A DNA stretch of 64,000 nucleotides from an uncultured Acetatifactor sp. (GTDB taxonomy: Bacteria; Bacillota; Clostridia; Lachnospirales; Lachnospiraceae). Below are positions 42,183 to 51,649 of this stretch, one piece after another (position 1 is the first letter of the stretch; each line of letters starts with the position of its first letter). The stretch lies in contig CAJUJU010000005.1 in assembly GCA_910586835.1 (NCBI GenBank), forward strand, positions 1 through 64,000. The letters are read 5' to 3'. Position numbers and translations under genes: made by a program. A model generated the notes under the pieces. The model did not search any database, was not told where the DNA came from, and saw only the letters and a program-made list of their open reading frames with translations.

Positions 42183-43418
42183 CTAGTGCTTTGTGCTCAG
42201 CAGCTGCTTCACCGTTTTCTGAGGGTTAAACTGCTCAATATCCTCCGGCACATTCTGTCCGCAGGTTACAAATGCGATTTCCGACTCCGTAAACAGCGTC
42301 AGATTCAACAGATTGCCAAGACTGGCAGTCTCATCCAGCTTTGTAAAGATCAGCTGATAATCCGTTATCTCCCGATAACTGGACGCAATCTTCAGCAAAT
42401 CCCGGTATTTTGTAGTCGCTGACAGCACCAGAAAGGTCTGATACACCCCTGTTTCCTTCACCGTCTCCAGAAGCTCCTTCATCTTTGTCAGAAGCTCCTC
42501 GTTCTGGTGGGAATGTCCTGCAGTATCTATGAAAATATAGTCAAACTCCCTAAAATCCAAGATGGCCTGCCTGGCCTCCTCCGCCGTATAGACCACGCGG
42601 AAGGGAACCTCCAGGATATTGGCATAGGTCCGAAGCTGTTCCGCCGCCGCAATCCGGTAAGTGTCCGCAGTGAGCAGGGCAACCTTCTTTTTTTCCTCCA
42701 TCACATAGTAGCTGGCAATCTTGGCTATGGTGGTAGTCTTTCCCACACCCGTAGGCCCCATGAACAACAGCGTCATGGGCTCCTTCTCCGCCGCCGGTAT
42801 GCCGTCCGCCTTTCCGAACTTCAGAATCATTTTCTGATACACGTTCGCAAGGATATGATCAAAGGGAAGATTCGGCTTCCTGGACTTCTCCGCATCGTTC
42901 ATGATCTGGTTGGCGTATTTTTCATCCACCTCATTTTCCAGCATGGTATTATAGAGCAGACGGAAAAACTTTTCCTGCTCGTCGATCTCGGCATCCCCGG
43001 CTTCTTTTCCGTCGGCACTCTCCGTTCCCTCGGCCGCAGGCTGCTCCACCTTTGCGGCCTCCTCCTGCTGAAGACGGCTCACCAGCAAGGTCTGCAGGCT
43101 ATCCAGCTTCTTCTCGATATTCTGAGAGCTCTCGTTGACCATACCGGAAACGGGCTGGGACACAGCTCCCGCCCTCACCTGCCTGGAAACCGCCGCTTCA
43201 GACACCGCTTCCACAGCATCCCTGCGCACCGGCTTCAGCGCCACATTGTCTTCCTCCAGCGCAGCCGTCACTTCGATCTGTTTCCCGCCGAAAAGTCCCG
43301 CCAGACCTTTTTTCTTCACGCTTCTGACATTCATGATAACAGCGCCGCTGCCCAGTTCCTTCCTGGCAGCCTCTTTCGCCTCGTCTTCTGTCTTTCCCGT
43401 AAACCTCTTGATAATCAT
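42183..43418 (-). CDS. flhF: Signal recognition particle-like GTPase FlhF
   Basis: FlhF is an SRP-type GTPase that positions the flagellar basal body. The 411 residues contain a basic N-terminal B domain (MIIKRFTGKTEDEAKEAARK), a linker, then the NG domain with FMGPTGVGKTTTIAKIA (G1), DTYRIAAAEQL, FIDTAGHSHQN and TKLDETASLGN. All GTPase motifs are present. Its ATG overlaps the flhA stop (TAATG). Confidence 0.96.
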   Translation of the reverse strand: MIIKRFTGKTEDEAKEAARKELGSGAVIMNVRSVKKKGLAGLFGGKQIEVTAALEEDNVALKPVRRDAVEAVSEAAVSRQVRAGAVSQPVSGMVNESSQNIEKKLDSLQTLLVSRLQQEEAAKVEQPAAEGTESADGKEAGDAEIDEQEKFFRLLYNTMLENEVDEKYANQIMNDAEKSRKPNLPFDHILANVYQKMILKFGKADGIPAAEKEPMTLLFMGPTGVGKTTTIAKIASYYVMEEKKKVALLTADTYRIAAAEQLRTYANILEVPFRVVYTAEEARQAILDFREFDYIFIDTAGHSHQNEELLTKMKELLETVKETGVYQTFLVLSATTKYRDLLKIASSYREITDYQLIFTKLDETASLGNLLNLTLFTESEIAFVTCGQNVPEDIEQFNPQKTVKQLLSTKH

Positions 43419-45463
43419 TATGCCGTCACCATCCCAACTGACTGTAATTCCACATTAGATTCCACTTCATTATAGGACACCACCACAAGCTCTCTGAAAT
43501 ACTCCTCCGTCAGGCGCTTAAAATACATGCGTACGATGGGCGACGTAATGATAATGGGACTCTTGCCCAGATTTTCCAGCTTCTGAACCTCCTTGCCCAC
43601 AGAGTCTATGATTGCTCTCGACCTGTTGGGATCCAGATTCAGGAACGCGCCGTTCTCCGTCTGCTTTACGCTGCCCATGATCTCCTGCTCCACCTTGGGA
43701 TCCAGCGTCACCACGCTGGTAGTCTCATGGGAGGGGAAATACTTTGTGGAAATGGCCCTCTTCAGACTCTGACGCACATACTCCGTCAGAATATCCGTAT
43801 CCCGGGTAGTAGGCGCATAGTCCGCCAGCGTCTCCATGACGGTCAGCAGATCCCGGATGGAGATTCCTTCCCGCAGAAGATTCTGCAATACTTTCTGAAT
43901 CTCGCCCAGCCCCAGCAACTTCGGCACAAGCTCCTCCACCAGAGAAGGGTTGGTCTCCTTCAAATTGTTCACCAGGTTCTGTACATCCTGCCGCGTCAGC
44001 AGCTCGGCAATATACTGCCGGATAATCTCCGTCAGGTGTGTGGCAATGATGGACGGAGGATCCACCACCGTGTAGCCCAGGCTCTCCGCCCGCTCCCTCT
44101 GCCCCTCCGTAATCCAGATGGCAGGCAGATGGAAGGAAGGCTCAAAGGTGGGAATACCCGTAATCTCCTCCTCCACATAGCCGGGATTCATGGCCATATA
44201 GTGATCAAACAGAATCTCTCCCTCACTGACCTGAATTCCCTTTATCTTAATAATATACTGATTCGGATTCAGCTGAATATTGTCCCGCAGTCGGATAATC
44301 GGCACCACCGTTCCAAGTTCCAGCGCAATCTGCCGTCGTATCATGACCACGCGATCCAGCAGATCTCCGCCCTGATTCACATCCGCCAGCGGAATGATAC
44401 CATAACCGAACTCCAGCTCTATGGGATCCACCTGAAGCAGACTGTTCACATTCTCCGGCTGCCGGATCTCCTCGGCCTCCGCTTCCTCCATGTCTACCTC
44501 CTGCTCTATGCCGGCAGTCTCCAGGCTGCTTGCAATCAGCCTTCCTCCCACCACAAAGAGCATGCCCATTCCCACGAACAGGATCGTGTTCAGCTCCGTG
44601 GTCACGCCCAGAAAGGCCAGCGTTGCTCCCACCAGGTACATCACCTTGGGAACGCCGAAAAGCTGTCGTAGAATCGCCGGACCGAAATCCGCCTCCTTGC
44701 TTCCCTTGGTGACAAGCACACCTGTGGAAAGGGAAATCAACAGAGAGGGAATCTGGCTCACCAGGCCGTCACCGATGGTCAGAATACCGTAATTGTTCAG
44801 CGCCGTGGAAATATCGCTTCCCCCCCGCAGCATTCCCATGGCAATACCGCCCACCAGATTGATCACTGTCAGGAGAAGGCCTGCAATGGCATCTCCCTTT
44901 ACATATTTTACGGCACCGTCCATGGAGCCGAAAAAGCTGGATTCCTGCTGTATCTTATCCCGTCTTGCCTTGGCCTCCTTGTCGTCGATGGCCCCTGTGT
45001 TCAGATCGGCGTCGATAGCCATCTGCTTACCCGGCATGGCGTCCAGGGTAAATCTTGCCGTCACCTCCGCCACTCGCTCGGAACCCTTGTTGATGACCAG
45101 GAACTGAATCATAATCAGTATGATGAAAATGATGGCGCCTACGATCAGATCGCCTCCGCCCACGAACTTACCAAAGGTACGAACCACGTTTCCCGAGGTT
45201 CCCGTGGTCAGGATCAGCCTGGTGGAAGAAACGTTCATGGCAATCCTGAAAATGGTGGTAAACAGCAGGATCGTAGGGAAATAGGAAAGATCCAGCACCT
45301 CCTTGGAAAACATGCAGACAAACAAAATCGTGAATGCTATGGCGATATTGAACGCCATAAACACATCCAGAATACCTGCGGGAAGCGGGACAATAAGCAT
45401 AATGAAGGCCACCAGAACATATATCGCAACGATCGCATCCGTCTTTGCCATTTTTGCAGTCAT
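43418..45463 (-). CDS. flhA: Flagellar export gate protein FlhA
   Basis: FlhA is the main proton-driven export gate component and docks export chaperones. The 681 residues comprise eight membrane helices (about 1-315), the FHIPEP loop region (GKQMAIDADLNTGAIDDKEA) between helices four and five, and the cytosolic ring domain (about 345-681). It lies 31 nt after flhB with GGAGGAG before its ATG. Complete and unremarkable. Confidence 0.97.
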   Translation of the reverse strand: MTAKMAKTDAIVAIYVLVAFIMLIVPLPAGILDVFMAFNIAIAFTILFVCMFSKEVLDLSYFPTILLFTTIFRIAMNVSSTRLILTTGTSGNVVRTFGKFVGGGDLIVGAIIFIILIMIQFLVINKGSERVAEVTARFTLDAMPGKQMAIDADLNTGAIDDKEAKARRDKIQQESSFFGSMDGAVKYVKGDAIAGLLLTVINLVGGIAMGMLRGGSDISTALNNYGILTIGDGLVSQIPSLLISLSTGVLVTKGSKEADFGPAILRQLFGVPKVMYLVGATLAFLGVTTELNTILFVGMGMLFVVGGRLIASSLETAGIEQEVDMEEAEAEEIRQPENVNSLLQVDPIELEFGYGIIPLADVNQGGDLLDRVVMIRRQIALELGTVVPIIRLRDNIQLNPNQYIIKIKGIQVSEGEILFDHYMAMNPGYVEEEITGIPTFEPSFHLPAIWITEGQRERAESLGYTVVDPPSIIATHLTEIIRQYIAELLTRQDVQNLVNNLKETNPSLVEELVPKLLGLGEIQKVLQNLLREGISIRDLLTVMETLADYAPTTRDTDILTEYVRQSLKRAISTKYFPSHETTSVVTLDPKVEQEIMGSVKQTENGAFLNLDPNRSRAIIDSVGKEVQKLENLGKSPIIITSPIVRMYFKRLTEEYFRELVVVSYNEVESNVELQSVGMVTA

Positions 45464-45494
45464 ACGTTTCTCCTCCTTTCCCTTCTACCGACTG

Positions 45495-46604
45495 TCACAG
45501 CTTTCCCTGTAAATGATATACAAACGCGAGAACTTCCGCCACCGCCTGGTACAGCTCCGGCGGAACCGCCTCCCCGATTTCCACATTGGCATAAAGCATC
45601 CGTGCCAGAGGCTTGTTCTCCACAATCTCTATCTTGTTTTCTTTTGCGACCTCTTTGATCCGCGCCGCCATATGGTCTTCACCCTTGGCTATGACCACCG
45701 GCGCATCCGCTTCCTCCGGATCGTATTTGATCGCCACCGCATAGTGGGTGGGGTTGGTGATGACCACGTCCGCCTGAGGCAGGTCCTGCATCATTCGCCG
45801 CCTGGAGGCCTCTCTCATCTTCTGACGGATCTGTCCCTTGATCTGAGGGTCTCCTTCCTGCTGCTTGAACTCTTCCTTGATCTCCTGCTTGGTCATCTTC
45901 ATATCGTTGCTGAATTTCACCTTCTGGTAGGCAAAATCAGCCAGCGCAATAATCATGTACACCGCGGCGATACGGATACCGAGATCCGTCACCATCTCCG
46001 CCGCCAGATTTATGGCCTGCATCAGCGGCATGTCATATACCAGAAACAGCATCCCCCATTTATCCTTCAGATAAATGTAGCTGATATATACGATCAACCC
46101 GATCTTGGCCACAGACTTTACCAGTTCCATAATGGAATTGGCGGAAAAAATTTTCTTAACACCTTTCAGGGGACTCAGCTTGCTGAATTTAGGCTGCAAC
46201 GGCTTCATCGTAGGTTTCCACTTCACCTGCGCCGCATCACTGACAAAGGCCACCGCAAATCCGATGGCCATCAGCGGCCCTATGACAATCAGCACCTCCA
46301 ACAGCATCATGGAAAATACTGCCTTTGTGTCCGCCTCCGGCATATTTCCCCGGTAATAAGTAGCAATGGCCGGAATCCGGTCATAGACGCTTGGAAAAAC
46401 CTCCAGCAGCTGCACGCCGATATGTCCCACCCAGAGCTTCAGCACCAGAAACAGCGCCATAAGCCCCAGACCGTTTGCAATCTCCCGGCTCTTCGCCACC
46501 TGCCCTTCCTTACGGGCATCTTCCAGCTTTTTCTGTGTGGCGGGCTCCGTCTTCTCGCCGCCCATTCCTTCCTTTGCAAAAAATTGCAGATTATAACGAA
46601 TCAT
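45495..46604 (-). CDS. flhB: Flagellar export switch protein FlhB
   Basis: FlhB switches export specificity after self-cleavage. The 369-residue protein has four membrane helices and a cytosolic domain with the cleavage site N-PTH in VVITNPTHYAVAIKYDPE. The open frame extends back 68 codons through fliR in another frame, but the real start is the ATG at 46604 (MIRYNLQFFAKEG), which overlaps the fliR stop as ATGA. It is the typical B. subtilis-like form with a short N-terminus. Confidence 0.96.
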   Translation of the reverse strand: MIRYNLQFFAKEGMGGEKTEPATQKKLEDARKEGQVAKSREIANGLGLMALFLVLKLWVGHIGVQLLEVFPSVYDRIPAIATYYRGNMPEADTKAVFSMMLLEVLIVIGPLMAIGFAVAFVSDAAQVKWKPTMKPLQPKFSKLSPLKGVKKIFSANSIMELVKSVAKIGLIVYISYIYLKDKWGMLFLVYDMPLMQAINLAAEMVTDLGIRIAAVYMIIALADFAYQKVKFSNDMKMTKQEIKEEFKQQEGDPQIKGQIRQKMREASRRRMMQDLPQADVVITNPTHYAVAIKYDPEEADAPVVIAKGEDHMAARIKEVAKENKIEIVENKPLARMLYANVEIGEAVPPELYQAVAEVLAFVYHLQGKL

Positions 46605-47383
46605 TGGAGCGCTCCCACAAAGGAATCTATCATCTCTTTCATCTCCCGGAACACAAAGTCTCCGATCCCCGGCAGCATTCCGGCCGTAAAAAACATCACC
46701 CCAAAGCCCACCAGTATCTTCAGCTGAATACCAACCGAAAACATGTTCATCTGAGGCGACACCTTGGCAAGCACTCCGAGAACCGCATTTAAGAGAAGTA
46801 TAGCACAAAATATGGGCAATACAATACGAAATCCGATAATCACATAATCTCCCAGAAAAGTTATCAGCGAATCTGCCAGTCTGTCGCCGCGAAGCACCGC
46901 GCCGTTGACGGGAATCAGCCGGAAGGTATCCGCCAGCGCGCTGAACAGATAGCGGTACATGCCCGTAGCCGTCATGACAAGCATCAGCACATACTGATAA
47001 AAGACACCTGTAATACTGCTGTTCTCCCGGGAAGTGGGATCCATCAGCGTAACCATGGAAAGACCGGTTTCCATATCGGCTATGGAACCCGCAAAATTAA
47101 CGATGGAGGTACAGATATTTGCCGCAAAACCGATCAGCAATCCCACAATGGCCTCCTTCATGATAACGATCCCATACTCCAGCACCGTGTCATACACAGG
47201 CACCTCCGCAGGAGAAAGCGCCTGATACAGGAGCGCTGCGGTAAAAAAGCTGATTCCCACCCTCACCCGCGCCGGTGTGTTCCGCATGCTGAAAAACGGC
47301 GCTATAAACACAAAGCAGGATATCCTGGTAAACAGCAGCAGAAAATACTCCAGATCCAATATGGAAAACGAATAATTAATCAT
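46601..47383 (-). CDS. fliR: Flagellar export gate protein FliR
   Basis: A 260-residue membrane protein with about six hydrophobic helices; ARVRVGISFFTAALLYQ and KEAIVGLLIGFAAN are conserved FliR stretches. FliP, FliQ and FliR form the export channel core. It lies between fliQ (19 nt) and flhB (ATGA overlap), which fixes order and coupling. Confidence 0.95.
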   Translation of the reverse strand: MINYSFSILDLEYFLLLFTRISCFVFIAPFFSMRNTPARVRVGISFFTAALLYQALSPAEVPVYDTVLEYGIVIMKEAIVGLLIGFAANICTSIVNFAGSIADMETGLSMVTLMDPTSRENSSITGVFYQYVLMLVMTATGMYRYLFSALADTFRLIPVNGAVLRGDRLADSLITFLGDYVIIGFRIVLPIFCAILLLNAVLGVLAKVSPQMNMFSVGIQLKILVGFGVMFFTAGMLPGIGDFVFREMKEMIDSFVGALQ

Positions 47384-47402
47384 ATATGCTCATTCCCGAC
47401 CT

Positions 47403-47672
47403 TCAATGTGCATACAGGCTGAATTCCGACCAAAGCTCCTTCATGAACTCCACCATACTGTTCATCATCCATTGTCCGAAAAAAATCAACGCTATAAATA
47501 CACAGATAATTTTGGGTACAAAGGTAAGCGTCTGCTCCTGAATAGATGTCACAGTCTGAAAAATACTGATCACAAGACCGACAATCAAAGATACCAACAG
47601 CACCGGCAGCGAAACCTTGATAATCAGATACAACGCCTTCTGTGCAATGTCTGCAACTGCCTCTGTCGTCAT
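47403..47672 (-). CDS. fliQ: Flagellar export gate protein FliQ
   Basis: An 89-residue protein with two membrane helices; VVSLPVLL-type and GLVISIFQTVTSIQEQTLTFVPK are diagnostic FliQ segments. It forms the export core with FliP and FliR. AAGGTGG precedes its ATG, 28 nt after the fliP stop. Confidence 0.95.
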   Translation of the reverse strand: MTTEAVADIAQKALYLIIKVSLPVLLVSLIVGLVISIFQTVTSIQEQTLTFVPKIICVFIALIFFGQWMMNSMVEFMKELWSEFSLYAH

Positions 47673-47700
47673 TTAACCACCTTCCTTTCCAAAACCGCAA

Positions 47701-48564
47701 TCAATAAAACGTTTCCACCAGATTCCCGATCACAAGCCCCCATCCGTCCGCAATTACGAAAAGAAGAATTTTAAAGGGCATGGAAATGGTAGTGGGCGGA
47801 AGCATCATCATACCCATACTCATCAACGTGGATGCCACCACCATATCAATCACGATAAAAGGAATATAGATCAGAAACCCGATCCAGAACGCCAGCCGCA
47901 ACTCACTGATCATAAAACTGGGCAGCAGAACCGACAGCGGAATGGAGTCGTTTTCCCCGTCCCACTCAAGCCCTGCAATATCCATAAAAAGCTGCACATC
48001 CTTCACCTGCGTCTGAGGATACATAAACCTCCTGATCGGCTGGATTCCGGCCTCAAAGGCCTCCTCCTGGGTCAGTTCCCCCGCCTCAAAGGGCTGGATC
48101 GCATTGGTGTTTATTTCCTCAATGGTAGGCTGCATAATAAAAAAGGTCAGGATCAGCGCCAATCCGATGAGAATCTGATTGGGAGGCGCCGTCTGCGTAT
48201 TCAAAGCTGCCCGCGTAAAATGCAGCACAATGATGATCCTCGTAAAGGAGGTCATCATGATAATAATGGTGGGGGCAAGTGCAATCAGCGTCAGGGTGAG
48301 AAAGATCCTCAATGCACCGTTTATCTCACCGTTGCCGTCATTATAAATGATATTAAACGAATTCCCGGTGTTCATCTGAAACAGGTCTTCCGGCGTTTCA
48401 GCAGTTCCGGGCGGTGTGAGAACCGTTGAGGTATCCACGTCACCGGCGAGATGATCCTGGGCTGCCCGTGCCGTTATGGAATTTTGGAAACATAATATGC
48501 CCACCGTGACCAGCAGGCATATCGTCATTACTATTTGCTTTAATCTCGGCTTATTCCCTGTCAT
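47701..48564 (-). CDS. fliP: Flagellar export gate protein FliP
   Basis: A 287-residue protein with a cleavable-looking signal peptide (about 1-35) and four membrane helices. MTSFTRIIIVLHFTRAALNT and PNQILIGLALILTFFIMQPT are FliP hallmarks. The frame reaches back to 48603, but the ATG at 48564, inside the fliO end with AGAGGA about 11 nt upstream, is the likelier start, giving a 14-nt overlap with fliO. Confidence 0.95.
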   Translation of the reverse strand: MTGNKPRLKQIVMTICLLVTVGILCFQNSITARAAQDHLAGDVDTSTVLTPPGTAETPEDLFQMNTGNSFNIIYNDGNGEINGALRIFLTLTLIALAPTIIIMMTSFTRIIIVLHFTRAALNTQTAPPNQILIGLALILTFFIMQPTIEEINTNAIQPFEAGELTQEEAFEAGIQPIRRFMYPQTQVKDVQLFMDIAGLEWDGENDSIPLSVLLPSFMISELRLAFWIGFLIYIPFIVIDMVVASTLMSMGMMMLPPTTISMPFKILLFVIADGWGLVIGNLVETFY

Positions 48565-48946
48565 CTGACTGATTATCCTCTGCCTTAACCGATTCTGTCT
48601 CATTTCTCTTAATGGCCTTATCCAGAAGCTCCCTGAAGTGAAAACCCTGGCCGCTGTCTCCCCGGTTCAGCTGCTCCTCCGGAATCTCTCCCAGCAAAGT
48701 AACCGTATCCTTGCAGACCGCAATGGCCAGATAGGTCTCTCCCACACGGACTATCTGGATATACTTGTTATTCGTAATACGAGTCATCTCAATGACTTCT
48801 ATGTTCATATTGGCACATTGCTGCTTTTGATAGCCGGCAATCCATTTTGTGACCGCTGCCGTCACCGCAAGCACCAACACAAACACCGCCAGTACAGTGA
48901 TAAACTGCGCATAGCTGTCTGTCTTTCCCGCAAGAAGGACTGCCAT
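48551..48946 (-). CDS. fliO: Flagellar export accessory protein FliO/FliZ
   Basis: A 131-residue protein with one N-terminal membrane helix (about 15-33) and a small cytosolic domain (IEVIEMTRITNNKYIQIVRV). FliO helps assemble the FliP ring. The open frame extends 41 codons into cheY out of frame; the true ATG at 48946 overlaps the cheY stop (TGATG). The end is hydrophilic and acidic. Confidence 0.88.
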   Translation of the reverse strand: MAVLLAGKTDSYAQFITVLAVFVLVLAVTAAVTKWIAGYQKQQCANMNIEVIEMTRITNNKYIQIVRVGETYLAIAVCKDTVTLLGEIPEEQLNRGDSGQGFHFRELLDKAIKRNETESVKAEDNQSDDRE

Positions 48947-49308
48947 CAGCCTACGACCTTCTTCACCGCTTCCAGAACACGCTCCGGCTGAAAAGGCTTC
49001 ACGATGAAGTCTTTGGCGCCCGCCTGGATGGACTCGATCACCATCGCCTGCTGTCCCATGGCCGAACACATAATCACCTTGGCTCCGCCGTCCAGCTTCC
49101 TGATCTCCTTCAGCGCCTGAATGCCATCCATCTCGGGCATGGTGATATCCATCAGAACCAGGTCGGGAGAAACTTCCTTGAATTTCTCCACCGCCTTCAT
49201 TCCGTTCTCGGCTTCTCCTGCAACAGTGTAGCCGTTCTTGCTCAGAATGTCCTTGATCATCATCCTCATGAACGCGGCATCATCACACACTAAAATATTT
49301 TTTGCCAT
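48946..49308 (-). CDS. cheY: Chemotaxis response regulator CheY
   Basis: A 120-residue single receiver domain. CDDAAFMRMM holds the acidic pocket, Asp54 in VLMDITMPEMDG is the phosphoacceptor, and the Thr/Ser and Lys positions are in IMCSAMGQ and DFIVKPF. CheY-P binds FliM/FliY at the motor switch; in B. subtilis-type systems it promotes smooth swimming. It sits between fliY and fliO, exactly as in B. subtilis. Confidence 0.97.
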   Translation of the reverse strand: MAKNILVCDDAAFMRMMIKDILSKNGYTVAGEAENGMKAVEKFKEVSPDLVLMDITMPEMDGIQALKEIRKLDGGAKVIMCSAMGQQAMVIESIQAGAKDFIVKPFQPERVLEAVKKVVG

Positions 49309-49320
49309 TAAAACTTCCTC

Positions 49321-50622
49321 CTATTTGATAATCTCTGTAACTCTTATGCCAAAGCTTTCCTCGATTACAACCACCTCACCTCTGGCTACGAATTTACCGT
49401 TTACCAAAACATCAATAGGTTCTCCGGCAATTCTCTCCAGCTCGATGATCGTGCCCGGTGCAAAGTTAAGGATTTCGGATATCGACTTTGTGGTGCGGCC
49501 AAGCTCCACTGTAACCTCAAGAGGCACATCCATGATCAGTCCGATATTTTCCTGTCCCTGGATTCCTCTTCCTGCCCCCGCAAAGCCCTGGAACTGTGCA
49601 GGCTGGATGTTGACATTCTGCATATTCATCTGAGGATTCATACCCATCTGGTTCATGCCGTTCATACCCATCTGATTCATACCCATCATGGGCATTCCCA
49701 TTCCATTCATACCCATCATCGGCATCCCCATTCCGTTCATGCCCATCATCGGCATCCCATTCATCCCCATCACGGGCATTCCCATTCCGTTCATGCCCAT
49801 CTGGCCTTCCGCGCCCTGTTGGGTCTCAGCGGGCTCCTCAGCCTTCTCTTCCTTTTTCTCCTCGTCTCCCTTAGACGTAATAAAAGTATCCACCAGCGTG
49901 TGCGCAAGTTCGATAGGATACAGCTGCATGATATTACTGTCTACCAGATTATCAATCTGCATCCGGAATGAAATCTTGACAAATATACCTCCCAGAAAGG
50001 GAGCCACATCCGCTCCATCCGTCACTTCTGTCAGATCCAGCCTGGACGAATCCGGCGGACTGATATCAATGGTCGTTTTCAGCATCGTGGAAAGTGAGGT
50101 GGCGGCCGATCCCATCATCTGGTTCATGGCCTCAGAGATCGCGCTCAGCTGCAGCTCCCCCAACTCCACATTTGTATTTGTACCGTCTCCACCCATCATC
50201 AGATCGGTGATAATCTTTACATCATTTTCCTTCAGAACCAGAATATTGGTACCGTCCAGTCCCACCGTATACTTGATCTGAATAAACACACAGGGCTTCT
50301 CATATTCATCCAGCAGATTATTCCAGGTGGCAAGCGACACGTTTGGCGTCGTAATGTTTACCTTTCTGTTTACCAGAGAATACAGGGTGGTTGCCGAAGA
50401 CCCCATACTGATGTTGGCTACCTCTCCAATGGCATCCCTCTCTACCTCGGACAGCATGCTCTCATCAATTTTGATCGGTGCGGCCTTTTTCGCAGGTTCG
50501 CTGCTGGGAACCTCCGTCACCTCCTCGTTGCTTCCAATCCCCCCCGGATTCCCGTCATCAGATAGATCCATGCCGCTTAAGAGAGCGTTTATCTCGTCCT
50601 GTGACAGCATTCCTCCATCCAT
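49321..50622 (-). CDS. fliY: Flagellar switch phosphatase FliY (FliN-type C-terminus)
   Basis: A 433-residue C-ring protein. Residues 1-20 (MLSQDEINALLSG) form a FliM-like CheY-P binding segment. A CheC-like phosphatase domain follows (about 40-240) with both motifs, AIGEVANISMGSS and SAISEAMNQMMGSA. A Lys/Glu linker leads to a Met/Gly/Asn/Pro repeat of about 70 residues (about 273-341), then the SpoA/FliN domain (about 350-433) ending ESFGIRVTEIIK. It dephosphorylates CheY-P at the switch. The Met-rich repeat is not a normal part of FliY. GGAGGAG within the fliM end precedes its ATG. Confidence 0.95.
   Translation of the reverse strand: MDGGMLSQDEINALLSGMDLSDDGNPGGIGSNEEVTEVPSSEPAKKAAPIKIDESMLSEVERDAIGEVANISMGSSATTLYSLVNRKVNITTPNVSLATWNNLLDEYEKPCVFIQIKYTVGLDGTNILVLKENDVKIITDLMMGGDGTNTNVELGELQLSAISEAMNQMMGSAATSLSTMLKTTIDISPPDSSRLDLTEVTDGADVAPFLGGIFVKISFRMQIDNLVDSNIMQLYPIELAHTLVDTFITSKGDEEKKEEKAEEPAETQQGAEGQMGMNGMGMPVMGMNGMPMMGMNGMGMPMMGMNGMGMPMMGMNQMGMNGMNQMGMNPQMNMQNVNIQPAQFQGFAGAGRGIQGQENIGLIMDVPLEVTVELGRTTKSISEILNFAPGTIIELERIAGEPIDVLVNGKFVARGEVVVIEESFGIRVTEIIK
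49640..49806 (-). repeat. 30-nt repeats coding a Met-rich linker in FliY
   Basis: Near-identical 30-nt units (for example 49682-49711 and 49712-49741, then a shorter variant) encode M-G-M-N-G-M-G-M-P-M type decapeptides. The period keeps the frame. Some units differ by small in-frame deletions, suggesting slippage. Confidence 0.85.
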
Positions 50623-50625
50623 TTT

Positions 50626-51606
50626 TTACTCCTCCTCTCTGATTACCGACGTAATCCGGACAGCATAAGAGTCTTTTTCGGTGCCGGGCAATGCGGTAAA
50701 TTTTCTGATATTACCTACAAATATATTCATATCCGTATCCACTTTGGAATCAAGACGGATACAGTCTCCTACCTGCAGGCTCATAAAATCATTGACAGAG
50801 ATGGTGCTTCTTCCGAGCACCGCTCTGATCGGAATATCCACCTTACGGATCAGCGATTCGATATAAACCTCATAATTCTCATCGTGATTCTCCTGCATGG
50901 TGGAAAACCAGTACTTGGTATTCAATTTATCCATGACGTCCTCCAGCGTAAAGAACGGAAGACATACATTGATAAAGCCCTCAATATCCCCTATTTTTAC
51001 ATTCAGCGTCACAATGGCGATCATGTCATTGGGGGCAATTACCTGTGCAAACTGCGGATTTGTCTCCAGCCGCTGCAGTACCGGATTTATATCAATAACG
51101 TTCCTCCAAGGATCCCTCAGAAGCTGGGTGAACATTACCAATATCTTTTGAATGATCGTAAGCTCGATCTCGGAAAATTCCCTGCTTTTCTCCAGGGGAA
51201 CACCGCTTCCTCCCAGCATCCGGTCCAGCATGGCATAACCCAGATTGGTTGCCAGATCTATGATGATCTGACCGTTCAACGGTGCAAAATTGATAATCCC
51301 CAAAATAACGGGATTGGATAATGCATTTGTAAACTCACTGAAAGTGACTGTCTCGGAGCTCGCCACAGCCACCTGCACATTTTTTCTTAAATATACCGGA
51401 AGATTTGTAGAAATCAGGCGGCCATAATGCTCAAATATAATTTCAAGCGTCCTCAGATGCTCCTTTGAAAACTTTGTAGGACGGGTGAAATCGTAGTTTT
51501 TAACCTGCTTCTCCTGACTCCCCTGCATCTGGTCAGCATCAAGCTCACCAGCAGATAACGCCGCCAGCAGACTGTCTATTTCGTTTTGGGACAGTACTTC
51601 GCCCAC
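50626..51606 (-). CDS. fliM: Flagellar motor switch protein FliM
   Basis: A 326-residue C-ring protein. VLSQNEIDSLLAAL at the N-terminus is the CheY-P binding motif; the middle domain contains SPIVDLATN-like and LGYAMLDRMLGGSG; the C-terminal SpoA domain ends VRITSVIREEE. The start is a GTG at 51606 with AGGAGGTGG about 9 nt upstream; no in-frame ATG lies nearby. The gene ends 3 nt before fliY. Confidence 0.97.
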   Translation of the reverse strand: MGEVLSQNEIDSLLAALSAGELDADQMQGSQEKQVKNYDFTRPTKFSKEHLRTLEIIFEHYGRLISTNLPVYLRKNVQVAVASSETVTFSEFTNALSNPVILGIINFAPLNGQIIIDLATNLGYAMLDRMLGGSGVPLEKSREFSEIELTIIQKILVMFTQLLRDPWRNVIDINPVLQRLETNPQFAQVIAPNDMIAIVTLNVKIGDIEGFINVCLPFFTLEDVMDKLNTKYWFSTMQENHDENYEVYIESLIRKVDIPIRAVLGRSTISVNDFMSLQVGDCIRLDSKVDTDMNIFVGNIRKFTALPGTEKDSYAVRITSVIREEE

Positions 51607-51649
51607 GCAAGCCCACCTCCTGTCGCTGCTAAAAATATGCCCACTGGCG

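Noticed and set aside
45495..46808. A longer FlhB starting at 46808, and similar upstream extensions of FliO (49069), FliP (48603), CheC (36804) and the response regulator (23076)
   Set aside because: The extra residues are out-of-frame readings of the preceding gene; good ribosome binding sites and stop/start overlaps point to the internal ATGs used in the annotation.
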